DNA of 35,633 bases from the NCBI GenBank assembly GCA_019237135.1, contig JAFAHQ010000100.1, positions 1 to 35,633 of the forward strand. The letters are read 5' to 3'. Positions within the stretch are counted from its first letter, which is position 1; each line of letters begins with the position of its first letter. The position numbers were made by a program, and so were the translations under genes. The notes under the pieces are model-generated. The model did no database searches, had not been told where the DNA came from, and saw only the letters and a list, made by a program, of their open reading frames with translations. This DNA is from Alphaproteobacteria bacterium (GTDB taxonomy: Bacteria; Pseudomonadota; Alphaproteobacteria; ATCC43930; CGMCC-115725). Below, in pieces: positions 27,070-35,135 of this stretch.

Positions 27070-28217
27070 GATGAGGTCATCCTATTTCCACTATTGCGCG
27101 CCCCTCCAGTCGACAGTGTTCTACCCATGCTTTTATACCAGTCAATCATTTTCGCCGTTAAACACAACGCAAGAACGCCGGCGACGTTGACAGCGAGCTG
27201 GGTTACGATCGTTGAGTTATACTCCGACAAGAGAAAATGACCGAGCGCCGATAACAAAATCCCAAAGCAAAAAACTTCCAACGATTGCTGACCACATCTG
27301 ATCAACGGCTTTGTCAGTGAAGAACTCAAGAATTTAGTGTCGGACGATATTAAAGTTGTGATGATAAACACCGCCGCAAAGAACGGCACGAGCCGGATCG
27401 GTGACAAATTGTTCTTGTTGATCGGCCACAGTTCCTTCAAGAATAGGCCGGGAAACGGATCCCAGATCCCGTGGATCGTCCAGCTGAGCTTTATGATAAG
27501 CCCGGCTGCGGCAATCGCGATTGCAATTAGCAACGGAGCGCTCGTGGAGCGCAGCCGTCGGCCGACCCAGGCCTCGCCGAGACCGAGTGCGGCTCCCGCG
27601 GCAAACAGGAATTGCCAAGCGAGGGGGTTGAAATACCACACATGGCCCTCCGGATAGGCCGGAACAGACACATCAGTGGCCTGCACTATGGCGTAGACGA
27701 GGAACGATGGGATCAGGACCAACAGCAGCTGTAGCCGCAATCCGAGCAGGATCGCCGGGAATATGACCAAAAGCAGGATGTAAAGGGGTAGGATATCGAG
27801 GAAGGTTGGCTGAAACTCGAGCAGGAGCGCCTTGACAATGGCGACGTGCGGCTCTTCGAGAAAGTCGGCAACCCGCATTTCGTCGTTGTACATCGGATTG
27901 TTGAAAGTCGTTACCGTATAAGAAACTTCAGCAATGAAGATCATAAACAGGAAGATATGGGCGACGTAGAGTTGCCATGCTCGGCGCAGAATCTGCGCAG
28001 TGGCGTAAAGTGCGCCCTGTGACGCGAGTGTCCGACCGTAGACAAGGGCGGCAGTATACCCTGAGATAAAGATGAAGACTTCCGCCGCATCATAGAACTG
28101 GAACGCCTGCAGTGTGAAATAGCTGAGAACGTTCTCTGGAATATGATCGATAAAAATGAAGATCAGAGCGAGGCCGCGAAAAAAGTCGAGGCGGAGATCG
28201 CGCGGCTGTGAAGGCAC
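27066..28217 (-). CDS. OpgC-domain membrane acyltransferase-like protein
   Basis: 383 aa, about ten membrane helices. The N-terminus RDLRLDFFRGLALIFIFIDHIPEN and YFTLQAFQFYDAAEVFIFISGYTAA fit OpgC proteins, which attach succinyl groups to osmoregulated periplasmic glucans; related acyltransferase-3 proteins modify other glycans. The start GTG 28217 has GAGGG 8 nt upstream. It heads a three-gene minus-strand operon with two SGNH-type proteins, a sensible set: membrane acyl carrier with periplasmic esterase/transferase. No glucan synthase (opgG/opgH) is adjacent, so the glycan acceptor is not known. Confidence 0.83.
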   Translation of the reverse strand: MPSQPRDLRLDFFRGLALIFIFIDHIPENVLSYFTLQAFQFYDAAEVFIFISGYTAALVYGRTLASQGALYATAQILRRAWQLYVAHIFLFMIFIAEVSYTVTTFNNPMYNDEMRVADFLEEPHVAIVKALLLEFQPTFLDILPLYILLLVIFPAILLGLRLQLLLVLIPSFLVYAIVQATDVSVPAYPEGHVWYFNPLAWQFLFAAGAALGLGEAWVGRRLRSTSAPLLIAIAIAAAGLIIKLSWTIHGIWDPFPGLFLKELWPINKNNLSPIRLVPFFAAVFIITTLISSDTKFLSSSLTKPLIRCGQQSLEVFCFGILLSALGHFLLSEYNSTIVTQLAVNVAGVLALCLTAKMIDWYKSMGRTLSTGGARNSGNRMTSS

Positions 28218-28550
28218 GGCTGGGCCCTCGAACTTGACCGACGATAGGGCATCGCGACGCGGCTACCGTAACAGAAGACGCGCCGATCGTCGACCCGCGG
28301 GGCGCTCATGGGCGCGGTCGGTTTACTCGCCCGACAGTCAGCCACGCGCGCAGCTCTCTGACCGGCTGTTTGTCGGTCCACACTCCTTGATCCACCCCGC
28401 AGACGCAATCGATTAATTTGCAGGCAAACCGCCGTTATCCTGGCCAGTCTGAACGAGAGGGCAAAATTCGCTTGCTCTATCCTCGCGAAGCTGATACGTT
28501 TTGATACACACAGTTACACGGCAGGTAAGAACCTTGACCTGACCTTGCCG
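28218..28550. other. Gene-free stretch upstream of the OpgC operon
   Basis: 333 bp between the GTG of the OpgC-like gene and the hairpin at 28551. It must hold the OpgC-operon promoter, reading leftward, but no clean -35/-10 pair was found. No convincing open frame or RNA structure is seen. Confidence 0.5.
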
Positions 28551-28576
28551 AAAGAGCCGGCTTTGCCGGCTCTTTT
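28551..28576. terminator. Hairpin terminator downstream of the CoA-transferase genes
   Basis: AAAGAGCCGGC (28551-28561) and GCCGGCTCTTT (28565-28575) form an 11-bp perfect stem with a 3-nt loop. It starts just past the stop of the minus-strand 3-oxoacid CoA-transferase B gene, so it should end that transcript. The T-run is longer on the plus strand (TTTTATT), so it may work in both directions. Confidence 0.75.
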
Positions 28577-28582
28577 ATTCTC

Positions 28583-29224
28583 TCAGGCGAGACCAGAGCG
28601 CACGGCGAAAGATGCCTCGGTCTTCTGTCGTATCTCCTCGAGTGCCACATTGGGCGCCCGCTCCGTCAGTGTCATTCCTCCCCGATCGATCGTGAAGACG
28701 CCTAGATCGGTGATCACCGTGTCGACCACGCCCTTGCCAGTCAGAGGTAAAGTGCAGCGTCGTAGCAGTTTTGGTTCATTGCGTGCGCTATGCTCCATCA
28801 GCACGATGACCCGCTTCACGCCGGCGACGAGATCCATGGCCCCGCCCATGCCCTTGACCATCCGACCTGGGATCATCCAGTTTGCGAGATCACCGTTCTC
28901 GGCCACTTGCATGGCTCCGAGAATCGAAACGTCAATATGTCCTCCACGGATCATCCCAAAGGATTGCGCGCTGTCGAAATAGCTCGTCGTCGGCAACTCC
29001 GTGATCGTCTGCTTGCCGGCATTGATTAGGTCCGGATCCTCTTCCCCTTCGAATGGGAAGGGGCCCATACCGAGCATGCCATTCTCACTCTGCAGCTGAA
29101 CGGTAATGCCTGAAGGGATAAAGTTCGACACAAGGGTGGGGATGCCGATGCCGAGATTGACATAGAAGCCGTCCCTCAGTTCTGCCGCGGCACGGCGGGC
29201 CATCTCATCGCGTGACCAGGACAT
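28583..29224 (-). CDS. 3-oxoacid CoA-transferase subunit B
   Basis: 213 aa, class I CoA-transferase beta chain. The catalytic Glu is Glu47 in SENGMLGMG; GIGIPTLVSNF, GGHIDVSILGAMQV and WMIPGRMVKGMGGAMDLV are conserved. With the A subunit it moves CoA from succinyl-CoA to a 3-oxo acid such as acetoacetate, allowing ketone-body or fatty-acid-derived carbon to be used. The two genes are 28 bp apart, A first. The downstream hairpin at 28551 ends the operon. Acetoacetate versus 3-oxoadipate as substrate cannot be decided from the residues read. Confidence 0.92.
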   Translation of the reverse strand: MSWSRDEMARRAAAELRDGFYVNLGIGIPTLVSNFIPSGITVQLQSENGMLGMGPFPFEGEEDPDLINAGKQTITELPTTSYFDSAQSFGMIRGGHIDVSILGAMQVAENGDLANWMIPGRMVKGMGGAMDLVAGVKRVIVLMEHSARNEPKLLRRCTLPLTGKGVVDTVITDLGVFTIDRGGMTLTERAPNVALEEIRQKTEASFAVRSGLA

Positions 29225-29252
29225 GTTGCTCGCTCCTGTTTACTTGACCGCC

Positions 29253-29957
29253 TCAATTGCCACGCTTGCGCACCGTGCGCTGCTCAATGCGCTTTTCAAG
29301 GGGTGTCGCATGTATGATCCGGTCGACAAAGATACCTGGCGTGTGGATGTGATCGGGATCGATAGCCCCTGGTTCGACGAGATGTTCGACCTCCGCGACT
29401 GTCACGCGCCCGGCGGTTGCCATCACCGGATTGAAGTTGCGCGCGGTCTTGCGGTAGACGAGATTGCCTTCGCGATCAGCCTTCCAGGCGTGGATGACCG
29501 CGAGATCGGCGACGAGGCCGCGCTCCATCACATAGCTCTCCGTGTCGAACTCGCGGATTTCCTTGCCTTCCGCGACCGATGTCCCCACACCCGTCTTGGT
29601 AAAGAACGCCGGTATTCCGGCTCCGCCGGCACGGATCCGCTCCGCCAGCGTCCCCTGCGGATTGAACTCGATCTCCAGTTCTCCCTTAAGATAAAGGTCG
29701 GCGAAAAGTTGGTTCTCTCCTACATAAGATGAGACCATCTTTCGAATTTGTCGGCTTTCGAGCAGCAATCCGAGCCCCGCACCGTCGATGCCGGCATTGT
29801 TCGAGATCATGGTCAGCCCGGTCACACCGGAGTCTCTGATCGCTGCGACCAGTATCTCCGGTATACCGCAAAGGCCGAACCCTCCCGACATAATTGTCAT
29901 GCCGTCCCGCAAGAGACCGGCGAGGGCAGCATGAGCATCGGGGTAGACTTTATTCAT
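29253..29957 (-). CDS. 3-oxoacid CoA-transferase subunit A
   Basis: 234 aa from ATG 29957, chosen for GGAGGAGCG upstream; the frame extends to 30008 but without a ribosome-binding site. The alpha chain of a class I CoA-transferase is clear from MSGGFGLCGIPEILVAAI, SNNAGIDGAGLGLLL, SSYVGENQLFADLYLKGELEIEFNPQG (in parts), GAGIPAFFTKTGVGT and AGRVTVAEVEHLVEPG. Together with the B chain it would form the active heterotetramer. The promoter must lie in the gene-free stretch to the right, reading leftward. Confidence 0.92.
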   Translation of the reverse strand: MNKVYPDAHAALAGLLRDGMTIMSGGFGLCGIPEILVAAIRDSGVTGLTMISNNAGIDGAGLGLLLESRQIRKMVSSYVGENQLFADLYLKGELEIEFNPQGTLAERIRAGGAGIPAFFTKTGVGTSVAEGKEIREFDTESYVMERGLVADLAVIHAWKADREGNLVYRKTARNFNPVMATAGRVTVAEVEHLVEPGAIDPDHIHTPGIFVDRIIHATPLEKRIEQRTVRKRGN

Positions 29958-30062
29958 CAAGCGCTCCTCCGCTAACCCGAAAGAGCGAGCATACTCTCGC
30001 ACCGCCAAACTCCGCCATCCTATCGCAGTGTATCCGGCGCGCCGTGGGTAGAGATTCGGCTA

Positions 30063-30260
30063 GCCAGCTTTGAGCCGGAAACGCATGGCGTCGCCGTCGA
30101 TCGTGACGTTGCCGGGCGGTTTTGGGTTTGAGATGGCTCACCGTGCTCATCAAGCTGCGCATATCGCGGAGATCGCAATTGGGAACCGGCTGCGGCAGCT
30201 CGACGACGCGGTGGAGCAGCCGTGTGCGGCGGAGCAGGCCAGCCCTGCTGGTGCGCCGCA
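30063..30260 (-). pseudogene. Possible C-terminal gene remnant with a frameshift
   Basis: On the minus strand one frame gives ELPQPVPNCDLRDMRSLM and STVSHLKPK. A second frame gives PPGNVTIDGDAMRFRLKAG followed by a TAG at 30060-30062. They meet at the A/C-rich run near 30115-30125, so one frameshift would join them into a C-terminus of about 70 residues. I do not recognise the family. It could be a decayed gene end, or chance. Confidence 0.25.
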
Positions 30261-30555
30261 GCTTGTCTAACAGAGTAATTCAGGAATGCAGCATATCTTA
30301 GACAACGATAAGGCCATTTATAGGAATAACCGATTGTTCGTACAGGTCATCCTGACCGGCCCTTCCGCTCGGGGTCGTGGCGATTGTTCTGTCCTGTTCG
30401 TGCGGGGCACGCCCGGGTCTCATTTTGAGACCTCTCACGGAGCCAAGGCGGGTTCGCCGGCCGGGTGAAGCATAATCGAATTGGCAACACGGCGGTGACA
30501 TCGACAGGAAAGGCGAATGAGCCTGCCGCGCACGTGGGCGCGTCCACTTATAAAC

Positions 30556-30584
30556 TTGCAATTCTTTTTATGACATTATATGAT
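30556..30584 (+). promoter_or_regulatory. Predicted sigma70-type promoter, target unknown
   Basis: TTGCAA at 30556-30561 and TATGAT at 30579-30584 are separated by 17 nt in an AT-rich island. Initiation near 30591 would give an RNA with no good reading frame. Within 70 nt it contains GCCG-GAAA-CGGC (30639-30650), a small stem with a GNRA loop, and GTCG-GG-CGAC (30651-30660). Confidence 0.4.
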
Positions 30585-30987
30585 AATTGTGATGCCCGCG
30601 AGCAGGTCGCAGCATAGGTGATGCGATGCGATTTATGTGCCGGAAACGGCGTCGGGCGACCCCGTTCAAAAGGTACGGGACGTCTGCCCGCGGCGTCGTC
30701 TCCGTTGCAACCCAACTGAGAGAAGACCTGAAATTCGCGTGCAAAAGCAGGCGCTAAAGAAGCTAGGAGTCAATGCGCGATTGTATCTTCAGCTTGGCCC
30801 CATACAGCACCGAACAGCGGCCTTGGCCGCGTACGCGCGCTCGGGGACTGATCGCCACCACTGAGCCGATCCGCCGCGCGTTGCTCTGGCTCGGGACGGC
30901 TTGGGCACGCGTGGGGATAGTGAGGCCACCCGCCAGTCGTGAGATGCCGCCAACAATTCCGGAATCTTGCCTCGGATAATAATTTTT

Positions 30988-31015
30988 TTGACAAAACTTA
31001 TATTCCTTTTATAGT
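30988..31015 (+). promoter_or_regulatory. Predicted strong sigma70-type promoter, target unknown
   Basis: A consensus TTGACA at 30988-30993 and TATAGT at 31010-31015 with a 16-nt spacer, in AT-rich DNA. The start of prkA is about 840 bp downstream, too far for a normal leader, so this may drive a small RNA or a long regulated leader. No good open frame follows. Confidence 0.5.
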
Positions 31016-31863
31016 AAGGAAATCTCGCAATTGTCATGCGAAAAGGAGTCTGCAACCGGTCTCGCGACTAAGCGCCAGCACGAGTGACCGGGCAAGCTTC
31101 CGGGTTTCGATTGCCGGTATGTCGCCCGCGCATTACCAACGGGTCTAGGCGCGGAACGATTTGCACCCAAGTTCTTGCTAAGACTGATCGCCCCTATTTG
31201 GGTTATGTATAGAGGTCGTCCGTATGACTCAACTATTTGGTCCCGCATCGCGACAGCAGGGCCTCCATGCGTCGAGATCGGCCGGGTGCATGTGTGACGC
31301 GCCAGCCACTAAGGACGGCCAGTGTCACGGCGGTCTCTGCATCCGGACTACGCCGGCCGCTGCGGCGGAACGCCGCGGAAATGCTCCTTGAAGCGCGGCT
31401 AATAGGACAGTCAGGAAACTGCCCCAAACCGCAATGGCCAGCGTTAACTTATATTTTCATTGGGATTTTCCAAAATTTAATATATGATGGGCGGTAATGA
31501 GCCGGTTGCCACAATATGTTGTTGGTTCTCGTGAGGGGAAGATGGCTCAGCAAAGGGCGATCCGCAGCGATAACGGTAGGCCGCGGCGTCGCAGATATCC
31601 GCACTCTCGCCACAAAGTGTTGTTACAAACTCGGCGGCGGAGAACATCAGATGTTGGCGCGTGACTGTCCGAGAATGCGTCGTGAGCTTGGCAGGAGGCT
31701 TGCATGACTCGGGAAATCGTAGGTTGCTTTAGCGTCTGCGTGCGTAACAAGAATGCACCAAGATTTACAACTGATTACAGAGAACTGATGAAACGTCTGC
31801 CGGAGCTCGCCGTTGTATCTTAGGGTAGCGCGAGTTGAGAGCGGGCAGCGGTTGAGGTGAGAG

Positions 31864-33810
31864 ATGAAATTTGACGATGGGATCTTCGGACTCTATTCGC
31901 GGTTGTATGAGAACCGACGAGAGGTCGAACTCTCGCTCGAGGATTACCTCGGCAAATGCTCCGACGATCCGGCCTACTATGCCGGTGCAGCCGAACGGAT
32001 GTTGCGCGCCATCGGCGAGCCGGTAATGGTCGATACGAGCCAGGAGCCGCGCCTCGGCCGTATCTTCATGAACCGCACTATCAAGGTTTACCCCGAGTTC
32101 TCTGACTTCTACGGCATGGAGGAGACGATCGAGCGAATCGTCGGCTTCTTTAGGCACGCCGCACAGGGGCTGGAGGAGCGCAAGCAGATCATCTATCTGT
32201 TGGGCCCGGTAGGCGGCGGCAAGTCCTCGCTCGCCGAACGCCTGAAGCAGTTAATGGAGAAGGAGCCGGTGTATGTTTTGAAGGCGGGTAACGAGATCAG
32301 CCCTGTCTTCGAAAGCCCGCTTGGCCTGTTCGATCCGGTGATGCTCGGGCCTGAACTCGAGAAGAGTTACGGGATCCCAATACGGCGGCTGACCGGCACA
32401 ATCTCGCCTTGGGCCGTCAAACGGCTCGAGGAGTTCGGTGGTGATATCACCAAGTTCACTGTTGTGCGCCTGCAGCCCTCGCGGCTGAAGCAGATCTGCA
32501 TCGCCAAGACCGAACCGGGCGATGAGAACAACCAGGACGTGTCGAGCCTTGTCGGTAAGGTCGACATCCGCAAGCTCGAGTTTTTCAGCCAGAACGACCC
32601 CGACGCCTACTCCTATTCCGGCGGCCTGAACCGCACGACGCAGGGGCTTATGGAATTCGTCGAGATGTTCAAGGCGCCGATCAAGATGTTGCATCCGCTG
32701 CTGACGGCGACCCAGGAAGGCAATTATGTTGGCTCCGAGAACATCGGCGGCATTCCCTACCAGGGCATCGTTCTTGCGCATTCAAACGAGGCTGAATGGC
32801 AGTCCTTTAAGAACAATCGTAATAACGAGGCCTTTATCGATCGAATTTCCGTTATCAAAGTACCCTACTGTCTGCGCTCGACCGAAGAGCGAAAGATCTA
32901 TGAGAAACTACTGGCGAACAGTGAGTTGGCAAACGCGTCGTGCGCACCGTCCACCCTCGACATACTCGCGCGCTTTAGTACACTTTCACGAGTGAAGCCG
33001 CATGAGAACTCGAATTTGTATTCCAAGATGCGAGTGTATGACGGTGAAAGCCTAAAGGATACTGATCCTCGCGCGAAATCCGTCCAGGAATACCGGGACG
33101 CGGCGGGGGTCGACGAGGGAATGGACGGCATCTCCACTCGCTTCGCCTTTAAGGTTTTGTCGAGCACCTTCAATTTCGATACGCAGGAGGTCGCGGCTGA
33201 TCCGGTTCATCTGATGTACGTGCTCGAGCAGGCGATCTGGCGCGAGCAATTTCCCGACGACGCCGAGAAAAAGTATCTGAATTTCATCAAGGCTGAGCTC
33301 GCGCCGCGTTACGCCGAGTTCATCGGGCACGAGATTCAGAAGGCCTATCTCGAATCATATTCCGACTATGGGCAAAACCTGTTCGACCGGTATGTCGCTT
33401 ATGCCGACGCATGGATCGAGGACTCCGACTACAAGGATCCGGACACCGGGCAGCTGATGAATCGCGAGCTGTTGAACCAAGAGCTGTCCAAGATCGAAAA
33501 GCCCGCGGGGATCGCCAACCCGAAGGACTTCCGAAATGAGGTCGTCAAGTTCGCCTTGCGGGCACGCGCCAACAACGCGGGGAAAAACCCGTCCTGGACC
33601 TCGTACGAGAAGTTGCGCGAGGTGATCGAGCGACGCATGTTCTCGCAGGTCGAGGATCTCCTGCCGGTTATCAGCTTTGGTTCCAAGAAGGATTCCGAGA
33701 CCGAGAAAAAGCACGCCGATTTTCTCGAGCGCATGGTGGCACGCGGCTACACCGAGCGTCAGGTCCGCCGCCTCGTCGAGTGGTACATGCGTGTGAACAA
33801 GGCTGGGTAG
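31864..33810 (+). CDS. prkA: PrkA family serine protein kinase
   Basis: 648 aa, the usual length. The N-terminal half is an AAA-type PrkA domain with Walker A LGPVGGGKSSLAERL (Gly114-Ser121); ERIVGFFRHAAQGLEERKQ just before it is family-typical. The C-terminal half is the PrkA kinase-like domain. The ATG at 31864 follows GAGGTGAGAG. PrkA/YeaG proteins respond to nutrient starvation and stress in many bacteria, and protease activity has been proposed for some. It heads a three-gene operon with yeaH and spoVR, 35 bp before yeaH. A large leader and candidate promoters lie upstream. Confidence 0.95.
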   Translation: MKFDDGIFGLYSRLYENRREVELSLEDYLGKCSDDPAYYAGAAERMLRAIGEPVMVDTSQEPRLGRIFMNRTIKVYPEFSDFYGMEETIERIVGFFRHAAQGLEERKQIIYLLGPVGGGKSSLAERLKQLMEKEPVYVLKAGNEISPVFESPLGLFDPVMLGPELEKSYGIPIRRLTGTISPWAVKRLEEFGGDITKFTVVRLQPSRLKQICIAKTEPGDENNQDVSSLVGKVDIRKLEFFSQNDPDAYSYSGGLNRTTQGLMEFVEMFKAPIKMLHPLLTATQEGNYVGSENIGGIPYQGIVLAHSNEAEWQSFKNNRNNEAFIDRISVIKVPYCLRSTEERKIYEKLLANSELANASCAPSTLDILARFSTLSRVKPHENSNLYSKMRVYDGESLKDTDPRAKSVQEYRDAAGVDEGMDGISTRFAFKVLSSTFNFDTQEVAADPVHLMYVLEQAIWREQFPDDAEKKYLNFIKAELAPRYAEFIGHEIQKAYLESYSDYGQNLFDRYVAYADAWIEDSDYKDPDTGQLMNRELLNQELSKIEKPAGIANPKDFRNEVVKFALRARANNAGKNPSWTSYEKLREVIERRMFSQVEDLLPVISFGSKKDSETEKKHADFLERMVARGYTERQVRRLVEWYMRVNKAG

Positions 33811-33845
33811 GCGGGCAAGGCACCCATCCGGCCTGGAGGACGGCC

Positions 33846-35135
33846 ATGAACATCGTCGACCGCCGACCCAACCCCAAGGGCAAGAGCCTCAGCAATCGGC
33901 AACGCTTCCTGGGTCGCGCCCGGGCGGAAGTCAAAGCGGCGGTCCAAGAAGCGCTGCGCAAACGCAAGGTGGCCGATGTCGGGCAGGCGGAGAAGGTGGC
34001 AATCCCGACCCGTGGCATTTCCGAGCCGATCTTTCACCATAGCCGACGTACCGGCCGCACCGAGCATGTCGTTCCGGGCAATAAGGAGTATCTCAGGGGC
34101 GACGAGATTCCGCGACCAAACGGCGGCGAGGGGCGTGGCGGCTCGCAGGCGAGCCCGGACGGATCGGGCGAGGATGCATTTGAGTTCACTCTTTCCAAAG
34201 AAGAGTTCCTCGACATGTTCTTCGAGGATCTCGAGCTGCCCGATCTCGTGAAAAAGAGTCTCAAGGAGACATTCGCGGTCGATCTGCAGCGCGCCGGCTA
34301 TACCGTCACTGGCAGCCCGGCCAATCTCAGCGTGCGCCGTACCATGCGCAACAGCTTGGCGCGACGCATTTCGTTGCGGCGACCAAAGCAATGGGAACTC
34401 GAAGCGATCCGTGAGGCGATCGAGAACGCCCGCGCCCGCGGCGCCGACGGGGAGGTCGACAGGCTCATTCGCGAACTCGAACGGCTAGAGCACCGCAGCA
34501 AGATAATTCCCTACATCGACCCGCTCGATGTTCGCTACAACCGGTTCGAGCGTGTACCCCGCCCGAATACCGAAGCGGTCATGTTCTGCCTAATGGACGT
34601 GTCGGGATCGATGACCGAGGCGATGAAGGATCTCGCCAAGAGGTTTTTCATGCTTTTGCACGTCTTTCTGATCCGGCGCTACCGGCAAGTCGATATCGTC
34701 TTCATCCGTCATACGAGCACGGCGGAGGAGGTCGATGAGGAGACTTTTTTCTACAGTCGAGAGACCGGCGGCACCGTGGTTTCGACCGCGCTTGAGAAGA
34801 TGCTGGAGATCGCGCGGGCGCGTTACTCTACGGACCGGTGGAACATCTACGCCGCACAGGCCTCCGACGGTGACAATTACGGGGCAGACAGCGGCCGTTG
34901 CGTGGCACTGCTTGGCGGAGAAGTGCTTCCTCTCTGTCAATACTTCGCGTATGTCGAGGTTGGCGACGGCATGGGAGGTAGTCTGTCGGGTCTGTCGCGC
35001 GACAGCGACCTATGGCGAGCCTACAGCGAGGTCGCGCCCGCACATCCGCACTTCGCGATGCGCCGCGTCGGCGACCCCTCGCAAATTTTCTCGGTCTTCC
35101 ACGAACTGTTTGCAAAAGGGGGCGTTCGTGCCTGA
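33846..35135 (+). CDS. YeaH/YhbH family protein (DUF444, VWA domain)
   Basis: 429 aa from ATG 33846, with GGAGG just upstream; the frame runs back to 33780 through the prkA end without a ribosome-binding site. MNIVDRRPNPKGKSLSNRQRF is the family start. A Gly/Ser-rich linker (92-110) precedes the second half, a von Willebrand A-like domain with the metal site DVSGSMTEAM (Asp251-Ser255). Genes of this family nearly always sit between prkA and spoVR, and the product is thought to be a partner of the PrkA kinase. Its exact function is not established. The spoVR start overlaps its last 8 bp. Confidence 0.92.
   Translation: MNIVDRRPNPKGKSLSNRQRFLGRARAEVKAAVQEALRKRKVADVGQAEKVAIPTRGISEPIFHHSRRTGRTEHVVPGNKEYLRGDEIPRPNGGEGRGGSQASPDGSGEDAFEFTLSKEEFLDMFFEDLELPDLVKKSLKETFAVDLQRAGYTVTGSPANLSVRRTMRNSLARRISLRRPKQWELEAIREAIENARARGADGEVDRLIRELERLEHRSKIIPYIDPLDVRYNRFERVPRPNTEAVMFCLMDVSGSMTEAMKDLAKRFFMLLHVFLIRRYRQVDIVFIRHTSTAEEVDEETFFYSRETGGTVVSTALEKMLEIARARYSTDRWNIYAAQASDGDNYGADSGRCVALLGGEVLPLCQYFAYVEVGDGMGGSLSGLSRDSDLWRAYSEVAPAHPHFAMRRVGDPSQIFSVFHELFAKGGVRA

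Larger units (their letters stand above)
29958..31863. other. 1.9-kb stretch with no convincing gene
   Basis: No frame here resembles a known family, and several short frames overlap on both strands with none favoured. GC-rich parts alternate with AT-rich patches around 30545-30590, 30978-31020 and 31440-31495, unlike the coding flanks. It holds two sigma70-like promoters on the plus strand, a possible gene remnant at 30063-30260 (minus), and the leader of prkA. It must also contain the leftward promoter of the CoA-transferase operon. Untranslated RNA or decayed genes are both possible. Confidence 0.55.

Noticed and set aside
30298-30561. Minus-strand frame of 87 codons in the gene desert
   Set aside because: No ribosome-binding site, no recognisable domain, and overlapped by a plus-strand frame of similar quality.
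31237-31497. Plus-strand frame of 86 codons before prkA
   Set aside because: A minus-strand frame overlaps it, both are Arg/Ser/Ala-rich, and neither has a ribosome-binding site.
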